This document shows, piece after piece, positions 10,261 through 22,100 of a stretch of 64,000 bases of DNA; position 1 is the stretch's first letter, and each line of letters starts with the position of its first letter. The notes beneath the pieces are model-generated. The model saw only the letters and a list, made by a program, of their open reading frames with translations. It did not search any database and was not told where the DNA came from. The DNA comes from Dendrobium chrysotoxum (taxonomy: Eukaryota > Streptophyta > Magnoliopsida > Asparagales > Orchidaceae), in contig CM034306.1 of assembly GCA_019925795.1 (NCBI GenBank), positions 49,594,758 through 49,658,757 on the forward strand, given 5' to 3'. The position numbers and the translations under genes were made by a program.

Positions 10261-12915
10261 GAAAACTTAAATTAATTTATCATTTAAAATTAATAACTAA
10301 TTCAATTAATTAAAATTACATTAGTTCTTTAACTTCTAATTAATTAAATCCATTTAATCAATCAATCTTAAAAATTCAATTGTAAAACAAACCTTAACAC
10401 ATTAACATTTGAATTTTAATCAAATTTACCCTTTAATTTTTAACAAATATAAACATTAGACAACTTTAGCTAATTACCCAATATAAGATACATCCAAATC
10501 ACACAACCTTCTTCACACAATTAGATGGTTTGCTAGGGCACCACTTCTAGATTTAGGCTAGGCTGGTGTTTATTTTTCTACTATATGATAAGTTTTTTGA
10601 GCTTTTACTACATACTGGTTATTATAATTAGATGATTATTATGATTATTTATTTAATTTTTTCACTCTATGATGCGATTGATGGGTGTTAGATTTACCCT
10701 TATGTTAGGAGCGATTTAAATGCTGATACAATCTTATGTAGGTGGTTATGCTTATACAGGGCATTGAAATTAAAGAGGGCAAAGTTAAATTTAACTTAAT
10801 CAAATTTCTACAGGTGCTCCAGAATGCTAAGTCTCCCCTTAAAAATTAAAAGAGCACAGCCAAGTGTGGCTGGTTTGAGCATTTTAAATTTTATTATATT
10901 AATTACTTTGGATGATTTAAATATAATTGCTTAGGATAACCATGTAGGTTGTTCAAGTCAAGATTTTTAATTTTCATTAAATGTAATTCAAATTTATTGA
11001 GTTATAAATCAAAGTGACATTTGAGAGGGGATACATAAATATCTAACTTAAATTTCAAAGATGAAATAACATCCCTTAGGAGAGGGTTCTCCTCCATTTT
11101 GAAGACTAAGTTAGGATAATTTCAAATATCCAAAGGGAAAAGAAAATACCCCTTTCGGGAGAAGTTTCTTTTCGTTTGGATATCTAGACCTGAAGGATCC
11201 AAGAAGTTCACAAAAGGATGAAGAAGTGATGATCGAGAGAATCCCATTCTTAAATTCACTTGAGTCTTAGGAGTAGAATCCATGTTGTTGTTAGTGGTAC
11301 CTGATCACTTTACTTTCTACAGATCCTAAGTTATAATATTAAGTGTCACTTATCACATGGACTTTAATTTAAATATTAATTTAATTAATTTGATTAATGA
11401 TTGATGTGTTGATTGTGATATAGGATTGAATGCTTTTAGTATTTTTTTGATGATTTTGCATGTCAATTTTTGATTTTGCCTGAAACCCGATCAGAGGCTC
11501 ATGAGGGATTCTTAAAACTTTTTCTACTTTAATTAAATTAAATTTTTAAAGATAACATAGAAATTCTAACATTTTAAGAAGTAAGCCCAAGACCGTCGGG
11601 AGTTCGCATAGCATCTTGTTGCACCTTCTTTTCTTTGTTAGGCACCTCCCTGCTTGCGGGTTTTGGCAAACCACCAGGCCTATGAAGGTTCAGATCTATC
11701 AAGGGAAATATGTGTAATCTCTAGGGAAAATTTTATTTTTAAGCCTTTTTAAAATTTCTTCATATTTGATTTAAGCATTCATTGAGTCAACTAGAATGCA
11801 CTGCATTAAAAATAAACTAAAATGAGTCAAAAATTTAATTACATTTACTTTAAGCTTCATACTACCCAACAGAAGTTAAAGGGCTAATTAAGGACTGCTC
11901 TAGATGTTGGCCCTATTCTAAAAAATTTATCTTAATCAAATGCCCCTACCACTCTAACATAAAAGACCAAACTCATGATTTTGAAGCATTTAGGTGGTTA
12001 GCTGGCTCCCCAATCCAGGCCGGGATAAGTTCAAATCCTGCATTGCATTAGCTAGGTTCGGGTTACTAATTTTTAGTATCTAATTTAGATTTAGGTTCTG
12101 AGACAGGCCCAGGCTATAAGACCTCAATATTTTAGAAATCTAATCCCAACTTTCTAATAAAATTGATAATTCAAATTAAAATATATTTCAATCAAATTTA
12201 TGCCCAACACTTAGGATAGGCTAGGGTACTTATGAAATCTTTAAGAATCCCAAAGCACCTCCTACATTTCTTCCTTTGGCCTGCAGAAATAAATGCTCAC
12301 TTTTGATCCATTCCCTGTTAAATTTTTGATCTTTGCTTCCTTTGACATTAAGTTTTAAAATCTTAAAATAAAAATTTCTACCACTATTTTAATCGAGAGT
12401 ATTCATAAAAAATTTAAATTTCATATGATGTAATTAACTACGAGGGCTTGCGCTCGTAGGAGATTTAGAAACCCAGATCAAATTTTTAAACTCAATTTTT
12501 CAAAACTTTAATTAATTATCTTTGAAAAAATTTAAGTGAAAATCAATGATTATTATCGTCATTTTTAAATAATTAATAATGATTAATATCTTCTTCTCTC
12601 AGGAAGATATATATTATTGTTGTAACTTTGATTATAAAATTAATGATAATTTATCTAAATTATTTTTATTAAATTCATGAGTAAACAATCATTTTGACCC
12701 TCTGGAGTCATATGTAGTTCTTGTTCGAATTTAACTATGATAATTAGGATGAAATTTTAATCATGTAAATTGAACCCATTAGGGAATAGTATGCTCGTCT
12801 CCTGAGACGATATATCATTCATAATGATAAGTTTGATTTTAAAATTAAAATTTAAGAAATTAAATCGCCGAAAGATAATTAATCTTTTTAAAAATAATAA
12901 CTTTTTAATCAAACA

Positions 12916-13710
12916 TTTACTTCCAGTGAAGATCAAGTCATCCACATACAAGTACACTATCAAAATATCACTATCCTTAACTTTGATGTAGAGGGCATGC
13001 TTATAAAGACATTTGATGAAGTTATTTCCAACAAAATACTTGTCGATGCGGTTGTTCCATGCCCTAGGTGCTTATTTTAACCCATAGAGAGCCTTCTTCA
13101 GCTTCAAAACCATGTCTTCTCGCCCTTTGACTTCGTATCCTAGTGGTGGTTTAATATATACATCTTCTTCAAGAACTCCATTCAAGAAGGTTGATTTTAT
13201 ATCCATTTGATATATCTTCCATTTATTTTGAGCTGCCAAGGAGATGATTAGTCTAATTATTTCTAAGCGAGCGACAGGAGCAAACACCTCATCATAGTCG
13301 ATGCCTGCTCTTTGTATGTAGCCTTTTACCACTAGTCTTGCCTTGTATCTTTCAATTTCTCCTTTAATGTTCTTATTTGTTTTGTACACCTATTTCACGC
13401 CTGTTGCCTTGTGTCCTTGAGGAAGTGAAGTTAGCTCCCATGTGTTGTTCTTCTCGATTGCCTTGATTTCTTCATCCATAGCATCCTTCCACTCCTTACT
13501 TTGTATGGCTTCTTGAAAATTCATGGGCTCACAATCTGCAAAGAGGAAAAAGAGTGTAAGATTTTTTTGATTCTCTGTTACCTCATATATATGTCTTAAG
13601 CTCCTAAAGCATGGTATTCTTTCACTTGAGCTTTCTTGATTATCATTAGTTGGTGTTGTTGGTGGAGTAGTAGGCTCCTCTCCTAATTGCTCCATCCTTA
13701 GTTGCTCCAT
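12916..13710 (-). pseudogene. Copia reverse transcriptase, N-terminal part
   Basis: Reading down the minus strand: MNFQEAIQSKEWKDAMDEEI and NNTWELTSLP (start of the RT domain), ARLVVKGYIQRAGIDYDEVF, ARLEIIRLIISLAAQ, QMDIKSTFLNGVLEEDVYI (first catalytic Asp), a stop after LKKALYGLK, and LYVDDLIFTGS (the YVDD pair). The protein then runs into LTR-X sequence. A stop at about 13388 separates two open pieces. With 5258-6170 this would make one RT-RNase H. Homology is unambiguous; the gene is dead. Confidence 0.92.
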
Positions 13711-13880
13711 ATCTTCTTCACATTTATAGTCTTTATTATGTGATCCCCAATCCCATTCTCCTTCTTCATCAAATATAACATCTCGACTGATAATTGTCTT
13801 TCCAACATTTAGATTGTATAGCTTGTATTCTTTTGAGTTATTACCGTACCCGATGAAAATGAACTTCTCACTTTTTTCAT

Positions 13881-14727
13881 CTAACTTACTTCTTTCATGT
13901 CAGGTACGTGCACATGAGCTATGCTTCCAAAAACCTTTAAGTGGGAGATGCCGAGCTTTCTTTCGCTCCATGCTTTTAGTGGAGTCATTCCCCACATACT
14001 TCTTATTGGAGAACGGCTGGCCAAATACACTGCACATGAGCTCGCTTCTCTCCAAAATTCCTTCGGCAACCTCTTACTTTTAAGCATACTCCTTGCCATG
14101 TCAAGGATGATTATGTTCTTTCTTTCTACTACTCCATTTTGTTTAGGGGATCTAGGGACAGTTAGAAATCAACGTATCCCATTGGTAACATAAAATTCTT
14201 GGAATTCTTTTGAAGTGAACTCTCCTCCTCGATCAGATTGCATAACCTCGATCTTGAGTCCACTTTCTTTCTCGATAGCAACATTTAATTTCTTAAATAC
14301 GTTGAATACTTCTGATTTTTGCTTCAAAAAGTACACCCATATTTTTTGTGAGAGATTATCAATGAAGAGGAGAAAGTAGTTGCTCTTACCGAGTGAGCAT
14401 GGCTTTATTAGACCACAGACATCTGTATGTATGAGCTCCAATGGCTTCGAGCTCTCGAACTCTCTAACTTGATTCTCTTGGAAAACTTTTTCTGAAATGC
14501 TTCCCAAGTAGACATGGTTCACATATTTGATTGGGATGCTTGATACACAGAAAACCTCTCACCATCTCTTTCTTTGAAAGTAGCTCTAGTCCTCCAAAGT
14601 TGAGATGCCCAAATCGGATTTGCCATAACCAAGAAACATCTTTATAACAAGCATTAAGGAACTTAGCAACATCATTTTGAATGTTTAGCAAAAAATATTC
14701 TATTTCTTGACATTGGCACTTTCGCAA
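13881..14727 (-). pseudogene. Copia GAG-pre-integrase and integrase
   Basis: The minus strand has a GAG-pre-integrase stretch (WLWQIRFGHLNFGGLELLSK, CEPCLLGKHFRKSFP with the zinc-binding Cys pair), then the core with ELIHTDVCG (first Asp), QSDRGGEFTSKEF (second Asp) and, after an in-frame stop past NGIR, QNGVVERKN with the catalytic Glu. The C-terminal part reads MARSMLKSKRLPKEFWREA, then SHLKVFGSIAHVHVPD. The D-D-E residues are all legible, but a frame change near 14500 and the stop break the protein. Confidence 0.92.
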
Positions 14728-14811
14728 TTAAAGTGCTGATATTATCTTTTAAGAGAAGATAATTATTTTGTAAATGAATGTTATATCCTTTCTCCAAAAG
14801 TTGCCCCAAAC

Positions 14812-15099
14812 TTAAATGTTACTCTTCATATTTGGCACAAAATAGACATTGGAAATAAATTTATACTTCCCGTTCTTCAAGCAAATAAGGATGTCACCTT
14901 TGCCTTTTACTTCTATTTTTGAGTCATCACCGAAGGATATATTGCCGCTCACCAATTCATCAAGCTCCATGAACATTCTTCTTTTTCGATACATGTGATT
15001 ATGTGCTCCAGTGTCTTGGTACCATATTTCATCTTCACATCTTTCATTATCTTTGTAAGCTAGCAGTAATGTGTCGTCTTCTATTCTTTCTTCTTCCAC
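14812..15099 (-). pseudogene. Copia aspartic protease
   Basis: The 95-residue open piece contains IWYQDTGAHNHMY, the Copia protease active site, where relatives normally read D(S/T)GAS/CNHM; here the residue after Ala is His. NISFGDDSKIEVKGKGDI and SNVYFVPNMKSN follow, as expected for the second half of the fold. The frame lies between the gag zinc-knuckle remnant and the pre-integrase. Confidence 0.85.
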
Positions 15100-15109
15100 G
15101 TAGTTGACT

Positions 15110-16025
15110 CATTCATTGGCTTTACTTTTAGGCGCTCTACATTCTTTAGCATAATACCCAAATTTATTATAATTGTAGTACTTAACTTGCGAATTCTCAT
15201 ACCTTGAGTTTGAGCATCCTCTTCTACGCCCTCTTGTTGAGTGCTCTTCTCTTTATTGATTGTTCTTACTGAAATCTCTTTCTTGTTCATTTATATGATC
15301 TCGTCCTTGCCCATGACCTCTTCACGATAGCTTATATTGTTGCTGTTGAATCTTTCATCTTTTTTGGTTGATTTGAGATCTAGTTTGAGGAGTTCTTCGG
15401 TAATCCCTTCATTCATCTTCTTTCTTTCTTCATAGGCTTGCAAGGAACCCAAGAGTTTCTCTATTATCATGTCTTATAGATCTTTTGTCTCCTCGATGAT
15501 AGTTGTGATACTATCAAATCTTGATTCTAATGATCGAAGAATCTGCTCAATGATAGTCACATCTTCTAGCTTCTCGCCATTTCTTTTTAGTTGATTAGAA
15601 ATAGCAATAACTCTTAAAAAATAATCGGAGACCATCTCTCCTTCTTTCATTTACAAAGCATTAAATTATCTTCTTAACATTTGAAGACGTACCTTTTTAG
15701 CATTCTCTTCTATCTTGTATGATACTTGGAGCTTCTCCCATGCCTGCTTGGCTGATGTAGCACTTGAGATTTTCTCAAAGCCATCATCATCTAACACTTG
15801 ATAGATGAGGAAGAGAGCCTTCTTGTCTCTCTTTATTGAATCTCCTAAATTATCCTTCTGTGTTAAGGATAGAATGGACTCATCACTTGGCTCATCATAG
15901 CCTCTCTCTACAATCTCCCAAACATCATGCGCTCCAAAAAGTGCCATCATCTTTATACTCCAATTATTATAATCTATCATCTTGAGCCATGCAACTTGGA
16001 AGGAATTCATACCTCCATTCACCAT
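15110..16025 (-). pseudogene. Copia gag with ruined zinc knuckle
   Basis: I place the start at the ATG at 16025 (MVNGGMNSFQVAWLKMID), just inside the primer site; an earlier ATG lies within the LTR. The N-terminal part has WSIKMMALFGAHDVWEIVERGY, then LVLFLIYQVLDDD-like and SAKQAWEKLQVSY, typical of the UBN2-type Copia gag. Beyond 15666 frames change. A zinc-knuckle relic at 15139-15184 reads KYYNYNKFGYYAKEC, where CX2CX4HX4C is expected: two Cys and the His have become Tyr, leaving only the last Cys. Capsid-like function is lost. Confidence 0.88.
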
Positions 16026-16040
16026 CTCTAGAAAGGAACT

Positions 16041-16053
16041 TGCTCTGATACCA
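16041..16053 (-). other. Copia primer-binding site, initiator-Met type
   Basis: The minus strand reads TGGTATCAGAGCA, complementary to the 3' end of plant initiator methionine tRNA, three bases inside the 5' LTR. This is the usual minus-strand primer site of plant Copia elements. Confidence 0.93.
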
Positions 16054-16056
16054 CTT

Positions 16057-16412
16057 TGTTGGAATGAGAAAAAGCTTTTGGAACAAGAGAAGGCTAAAGA
16101 GAACAAGAGAAAGAAACAAGAAATTTTATTTCTTACTTTTGACTTGATACAAACTCAAAGATATCACCACTATTTTTACTAGTAGTACACCGTTAGGATT
16201 ATGCCAACACATTTCAATCTAATGGTTACAAATGACTCTCTAGAGTATTCTCATATCTTTTATCATAAACAACATTAAATGCCTATTCTAGACTTTTCTA
16301 ACAATTACTCCATAATAGATTTCTAGAGTCTTCTTCAATAGATAACTCTAGATTATGGGCTTTAATCAAAAGCCCAAATATCGATGGGCCAAATTAAGTT
16401 TAATTTCCAACA
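16057..16412 (-). repeat. Copia 5' LTR (356 bp)
   Basis: Starts TGTTGGA and ends TCCAACA, and pairs with 4889-5242. A 3-4 base insertion near 16173 (tttttac against tatac) and about a dozen substitutions separate the two by eye. Confidence 0.95.
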
Positions 16413-16946
16413 TCATATTTGTTTATTTGTCGATAATGAAACTATTTATTTCATTAATATCTATAACTACAATATGGCAGCTCGACAATTATACTTCCCA
16501 AATAAAATAAAATGATTTTGTGCAATAACTTCAGAACTCAACTTTTCTATATATCAACTTCACGACCTGCTTTATCGACAGCTGCAGCCATCCCAAACAA
16601 AGCCGTATGATTTGAATCAGAAGTCGATAGGTGCCTGACTGTGAAAGCGCAACATTAAATTAAAAATTAAGTGATTATTATAGATTAATAACATTTTATA
16701 TATTGATTATGCAAAGTTAATTATCATAAACATAATTAGTAGGTCACTGGAAAATAATTAGTAGCTGTTGACTTATTCGAAGATGCATAATAGCCCAAAT
16801 ACTTGGAATCTGATTAGTGAAAGGGTCATATATTTTGGCTTACATTATTGCCTTAAACTTAGAATAAGACTTTCATCAATATGATTCTAATGAAAAATTA
16901 GAAGATTGTTCAATGTTATTTACATTATTACATGCTAAAAAAAATT
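16413..16946 (+). repeat. Copy B of the duplicated segment, right half
   Basis: Resumes the repeat interrupted at 4888 and runs parallel to 2245-2731, ending at 'catgctaaaaaaaatt'. Its collinearity with copy A across the Copia gap shows that Copia inserted into a pre-existing repeat. Confidence 0.85.
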
Positions 16947-17303
16947 ATAATAATTTTGTCTTGGTATTGTGCAAAGACTAAGAGAAGTTCATAAGAAAAT
17001 TATAACAAATTTTTTTAAAAAGAAAAAAATATTGGATCTTTGAAATAATCCACTACATAAAACAAGAAATTATAGAAGTCTATTGCCTTCCTAATTTGAA
17101 GAAGACTATATAATGAAGTATGTGTTATTGATTTGACCTGGAATATGAAGAAGTGTTAAAGAGAGATAGCAGTAGTTAAGTGAGGTGTCAATTAGTATAT
17201 GTCAATGTTATTGGTGAATAGTAATGGTCAAAAGAAAATCACCATTTATTGGTGAGTAGACAATAATTCACTTGAAGGCTCGTCCTTCTCATCTAGAGGT
17301 GAA
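16947..17303. other. Unassigned AT-rich DNA
   Basis: No repeat partner within the window, no coding similarity and no secondary structure stood out. It separates repeat copy B from the palindromic hAT-like element. Confidence 0.5.
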
Positions 17304-18924
17304 TAGGGTTGTCAAAACAGGTCTGCGGGTTGAGTTCAGGTCGAACCTGGATTGACCCGGGTTTAAACAGGTTGATCCTAACCCAACCCGTTTGTGCAAA
17401 CGGGTCAGATATTTCAACCCGGACCCAACCCACATAGGTTATCGATGAGGCCGTAGGCGAGGTGAGGTCGAGCACTTGCCGTGAGGCCGCATATAGGGTC
17501 ACGTTCATGGTATGCCAGAACACTTCTCTCCATTGCCTCCCTGGCTCCTCTGTCAGCTGCAAGGAGCTACGTCTGTCACTTCCTCTTCCGTCCTACAACT
17601 GTTGCTTCAGCATGGAGAAGTTAAACCTTAGAATACGGACTACAATTCAAGATCTTTCACCTTTGAGAGTGGGCAAGCATACATCTTTGTCAGCCCGTCG
17701 GTGTCAAAGAAGACATCTAGCAAATTGGAAACCCAGAGGAAGTTAAAAATCTAAGCTTTGAATGGAATGAAAGGAATGGAAAAGAGTAGAACCGCTTGTA
17801 GTTGACAAATATAGAAATGGGAGAAGTATGAGAGTGGAGATTTTTGGAATCTAGTAGTTATTAGAAGTGCTCGGCTTTGGCTTCAATGAGGAGAATGAAG
17901 GGATTTGAGCAGGTTCGTTGGTCCAGTAGGATTTGTGCAGGGTTCTACTGACACCGAGTCCGAATGAGCAGCCCACAGCTGCAATTAGATCAACAACGGA
18001 TTACAGGTCAAGTTATGTCATGATCGGTGACACTTTACGGCACACCTAGCCCAAGAAGTTTGAATAGATGACCACAACTAAAACAGCAGGGAGCCAGGGA
18101 TGCGCTGGTTAGCGACTCACCTCGTCAGTTAGTCGGGTTAGCTGGGTCAACCGGAACCCCACCTATTTTTCAAATGGGTCAAAAATCTGAACCCGGACCT
18201 GACCCATTTTACAAACGGGTTGACCTAAACCCAATTTTTTTTGGGTCAGGTCTGGGTTGGGTTTCAGGTCATGTCAACCTTTGACACCCCTATGCTCACC
18301 TACCCTCCGTTCTCCTCATTGAAGCCAAAGCTGAGCTCTCCTAATAACTACCAAATTTTAAAAATCTCTACTCTCCTACTTCTCCCATTTCTACATTTGT
18401 CAATTGCAAGCGGTTCTGCTCGTTTCCATTCCTTTCACTCCATTCAAAGCTTAGATTTTTAACTCCATCTGGTTTTCTAATTCACCAGATGTCTTCTTTG
18501 ACACCAATGGGCCGACGGAGACCAATGCTCGCCCACTATCGACAGCGAAGGATCTTGAACTGTAGTTCATATTTTAAGGTTTCTCTTCTCCATACTAAAG
18601 CCGCAATTATAGGATGGAAGAGGAAGTGATAGACGTGGCTCCTTGCAGCCAGTGGAGGAGCTAGCGAGGCATTGGAGAGAAGTGTTTTGGCATACCGCGA
18701 ACTAGACCCTACATGCGGCCTCACGACAAGTGCTCGACCTCACCCCGCCTGCGACCTCACAGCTTGTAAAACTCATCCATTTTTAATCAAAATGGGTCGA
18801 TGAGGCGGGGTTAAAATACCTAACCCATTTGTAAAAATGGGTCGGGTTAGGGTCAGCCCGTTTAAACTCGGGTTAATCTGAGTTCAACCTGAACCCGACC
18901 TGCGGACCTATTTTGATACCCCTA
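17304..18924. mobile_element. hAT-like non-autonomous element with ~620-bp inverted repeats
   Basis: The left end reads tagggttgtcaaaaca and the inverted right end taggggtatcaaaata, close to TAGGGGTGTCAAA ends common in plant hAT-type MITEs. 17304-17905 is repeated in reverse at about 18295-18924, including a 'gaggtcgagcacttg' stretch (17465 and, inverted, 18725). Flanking 8-mers aggtgaat and aggtgagc agree at 6 of 8 positions, fitting the 8-bp hAT duplication. The centre (17906-18293) carries another copy of an element end (tttgacacccctat). No transposase is encoded; the frames inside are shadows. Confidence 0.7.
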
Positions 18925-19104
18925 GGTGAGCAGGTCTGCTGGTCCGACAGGATTTATGTAGGATGCTACAGACACCGAGTCTGAATGAGCAGCCCACAAC
19001 CGTAACTAGATCAGCAACGGAGTGCAGGTCCGATTATGTCATCATCAGTGACGCTTTATGGCACACCTAGCCAAAGAAGTTTGAATGGACAGCCACAACT
19101 TGAT
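18925..19104 (+). repeat. Repeat that also fills the palindrome centre and 27557-27760
   Basis: Sequence from 'ggtgagcaggtctgctggtc' through 'cagacaccgagtc' to 'ggcacacctagcc' occurs three times: here, inside the palindromic element (17905-18080) and at 27557-27760. Here it is cut at 19104 by the start of a giant LTR; the other two continue into 'aggg(a/a)(g/a)ccag' sequence. Confidence 0.8.
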
Positions 19105-22100
19105 TGTTGCCCTCGATTTTGGTATGATATTGCATCGAGCGCATTTTGGTGAGCCAATTAAGCCTCGTCGAGTCTAATTCAACCCAAACCTGCGTCAATT
19201 TGAGTTCGATCGCATCGATTCAAGGCCAATTTGTATCAAATTGACTTGATGAGACTCAATTGAGCTCGAATATATTCGAGATGGGGTTGAATTATATCCG
19301 ATTGAGTTCAATAGGGTTAGAATAATCCTTTTTTAGCCACGTCGGGTTTGATTTAACTCGGGACGACGTTAAATCGGGTTTAATTTTATCAATTTTGGGT
19401 CGAGTCGGGTTGAAACCAAATTGACCCGAATTGAGTCAAATTAGATCTGGTTTGAATTTGATTTTAGTCCCATGAGCCCCATTTATTTCCCATTAGAGCT
19501 TAGTTGACTTTCCAAGCAATTTGAATTTGATTCCCAAATCAAGAAGTTGCATTTACAGTCTCGATTTTGCCAAGAGCTGAGGCATGTCGTCGCCAGATGG
19601 TTTAGTCGCGTGATACCCTTGTTTTGGCATAGGACAGGATCGCTTTAGAAGAGAAGTAAACGATACAGTCCTGTCTTCGTGTCTAGAGGACAGAGAGCAG
19701 ATAGATGTTCAGTTCAGCAGGCTATAGAGACGTAAGAGAGAGCTTTTGTTTGGTTCGTTCGATGCGTCTAAGGGCATTAGAAAACTTTGTCCCTCTCACA
19801 CTCTCGGCACTCCCTAATTTGTAAATACCCAGCTCTCTCCACCTTCTCCCTCTCATTTTCTCTTGCCTGACCAAAGCAGGAGGAAGTCGAGCCTCCCTCT
19901 CCCATTCGAACTTGCCTTCTCCCCCGCTGGGTCTCCCTCTCACGCTCTCGACTTCGCCCCTTGCAGCCAAAGGCCTTCAGTCTCCCTTGATGCCAGTCCG
20001 AGCAAGCCCTAGCCATTGGCTTCTCTCACTCTTGTAAGGTACCCGACGCCCCTTCTTCCTTTTCTCCTTCTGGTTTGCATGCCCTAGTCGGAACTCCCCC
20101 ATCCCCTTCTTCTCTGGTCCAACCGAACCCTGACGATCGAACCCATAAGCCAAACCCAACGCCGACACAAGTGCTATCTCCAGTCCCGACTTGCTCTAGA
20201 TCAGACCCTCTTCGAGGCCTCATTTACATGAGCAGCAGCCGAAATCTCCCCTTCTGTAGCAGGTATATTTTCTCCCTCATTCTGCTTCTTCTGCTTCTCT
20301 TCTTTCTCCCTTGTATACCTCCTTCTTCTTCTCCTTCTTCCATTTCCTCTTCTCAATCCCTTCTTCTTCCCTTAACCAAAAATAGTGAAGCATTTCCTAT
20401 TTCCTAAAATCACAAATCACTTTATAAAGATCTTTGTTGAAACTGAAGTTGAGATAAGGGTTTTTCTTTTTGCTAAAATTGATTTTTGTGTCTTGGAAAA
20501 TTTAAAATGGATACGTTATGTTCTCTTCCCTTGAGATCAAGAAATTTCTAAGTTGGTTTCTTATGTCCAAAAATAAAAAAATGGCAAAGTTTCACTGTGT
20601 TTACCCTTGCTCTCACTAAAGATATGGAATATGGGGTAATGTACAACATTTGTGAACAAATTTCTATGCTACACTTTGAGTGGGTAATCATTATCACTAT
20701 CATTATTAATATCTGATAGAACAAACTACCTTGCATTCTTCTTTAAACAAAGCTCTCACGTTAAGGGCACTCTTGTGAAAAATTAGAGAATGTTTTATGG
20801 AAGAGATTTGGTTGTTTCAAGTGGGTAAGGCTATTTTTCTTCTATCCCATAACATGATGCTAGTTTTGAATTCCTGGCAAGAAGTAATTACATGCATTAT
20901 GTCATGTGTCAATATTGGGAAAGATTCATGTATCTTTGGTGTCAAGTTGTGAGTATTCATAGATTTTATATAAATATTGTTACATGTTGTTGAAAGATAT
21001 TTTGAGTTGTTTGGAAGAGATTTGAGGTCTTTGCAAAGTTTTGGCATATGCTTCATGTAGCTTAGCAGGTTGCCTGCTTCATAATTTCATTAATATGAAC
21101 ACTCTTGGTAAAGCGTCGTTATAATCTCATCAATATGAGCATGTTAGGTAAAGTTCAGTATTATAAATTTGTTGCGATTTCATAGATAGGGGCGAGTTCA
21201 GCGAAGCTCAATCTCATAAATAAAAAGATGGTGCATTCAAAGTCATGCTCGAATAATATGTGGTAAATGAAACCTATAAATTTGCTAGAAAATATTCATG
21301 TGCATTCTAAGTCATGTGATAAATGAAAGATTTGTATCTATGCTAGTAAATGTCTATTCATCCCATACATGTTCAAATGAGTTCTCATGTGCTTTATGAA
21401 TTTGATGTGGTATTACTCATGTTGTTGGAACACTTTTCTAATGGTTGGAGAAAATAAGTTGGCATCAAATGTCCTTTCCTATGAGTTTTGGGTTTCAACA
21501 TTAAGTGGATTAGTTGTCTTGCTGGTTGATATGAAATGTAATGGTTCTTAATTTCGTGAGTTGTATTTGGTTGCAATAAGTAAGATATATGATGTTATCA
21601 AATGTTAGCTATTAAGTTTTGATTTGCTAAGTGAAGCATGGTTGTTTTCTTTCTCCCCAATAACAAGATGATTTTGAATCCTTGGCAAGCTATGGTTGTG
21701 CACTTGATATTAGAAATGAGATCTTTGTGAGTTTGTTGAAAATTCCATTCCTGCTCTATGTTGGCCCCAATTTTTGGAGGGTGAATGGTTTGAAAGCAAA
21801 ATCGCATGCTTCATGTTGAAAGGTTTCATGAATTATTCGGAGAAGTGTATGAATGTTGGAAAGGGTTCATAAGTCTTTTATAAAATATCTTTAGAGAAAT
21901 GTTGGAGAGCTTTTTTTTTCTTTAAATATAAATTTGCATGAATCCAAGGGTAATATTGTTTTATGATTAGTTGAAATGTTCCTTGAGTTTTGGAGAACTA
22001 GTTGGCATCAAACCTCTTTCTAACGATTACATTTTCACTAAAATGTTGAGTTCCAAACTTCTATTAGATGGGATTTGTTATTTGTTGTTGGTCTGAAGAA

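Larger units (their letters stand above)
6171..12915 (+). mobile_element. Giant LTR (family LTR-X), probable solo LTR, nested in Copia RT
   Basis: A 6745-bp sequence interrupts the Copia RT between YVDDLIFTGS and NNQSMFKEF. It begins TGTTGATCTT, like the starts at 19105 and 29039, and ends ...AATCAAACA. No primer site, interior or second LTR lies inside the Copia gap, so a solo LTR produced by LTR-LTR recombination is the simplest reading. Its 5' part matches the inverted fragments at 60653-61590 and 63240-64000. Its 3' part matches the LTRs at 19105-25589 and 29039-42950, for example 'gatgtaattaac(t/c)ac' followed by 'ggcttgcgc' near 12429 and 25273. The flanking 5-mers (attat / tttac) do not form a clear target duplication, so the exact ends carry a few bases of doubt. 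Confidence 0.75.
4889..16412 (-). mobile_element. Ty1/Copia LTR retrotransposon, degenerate, with a nested insertion
   Basis: Complete element read on the minus strand: 5' LTR 16057-16412, initiator-Met primer site, gag, protease, integrase, reverse transcriptase, RNase H, polypurine tract, 3' LTR 4889-5242. The order PR-IN-RT-RH defines Copia. Without the inserted sequence at 6171-12915 it would be about 4.8 kb, normal for this group. LTRs begin TGTTGGA and end TCCAACA. By eye the two differ by roughly a dozen substitutions plus a few short indels, so the insertion is not recent. Many stops and frameshifts show it is inactive. I do not assign a Copia lineage. Confidence 0.95.

Noticed and set aside
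13814..14193. Plus-strand frames opposite the Copia integrase
   Set aside because: Antisense to clear integrase motifs.
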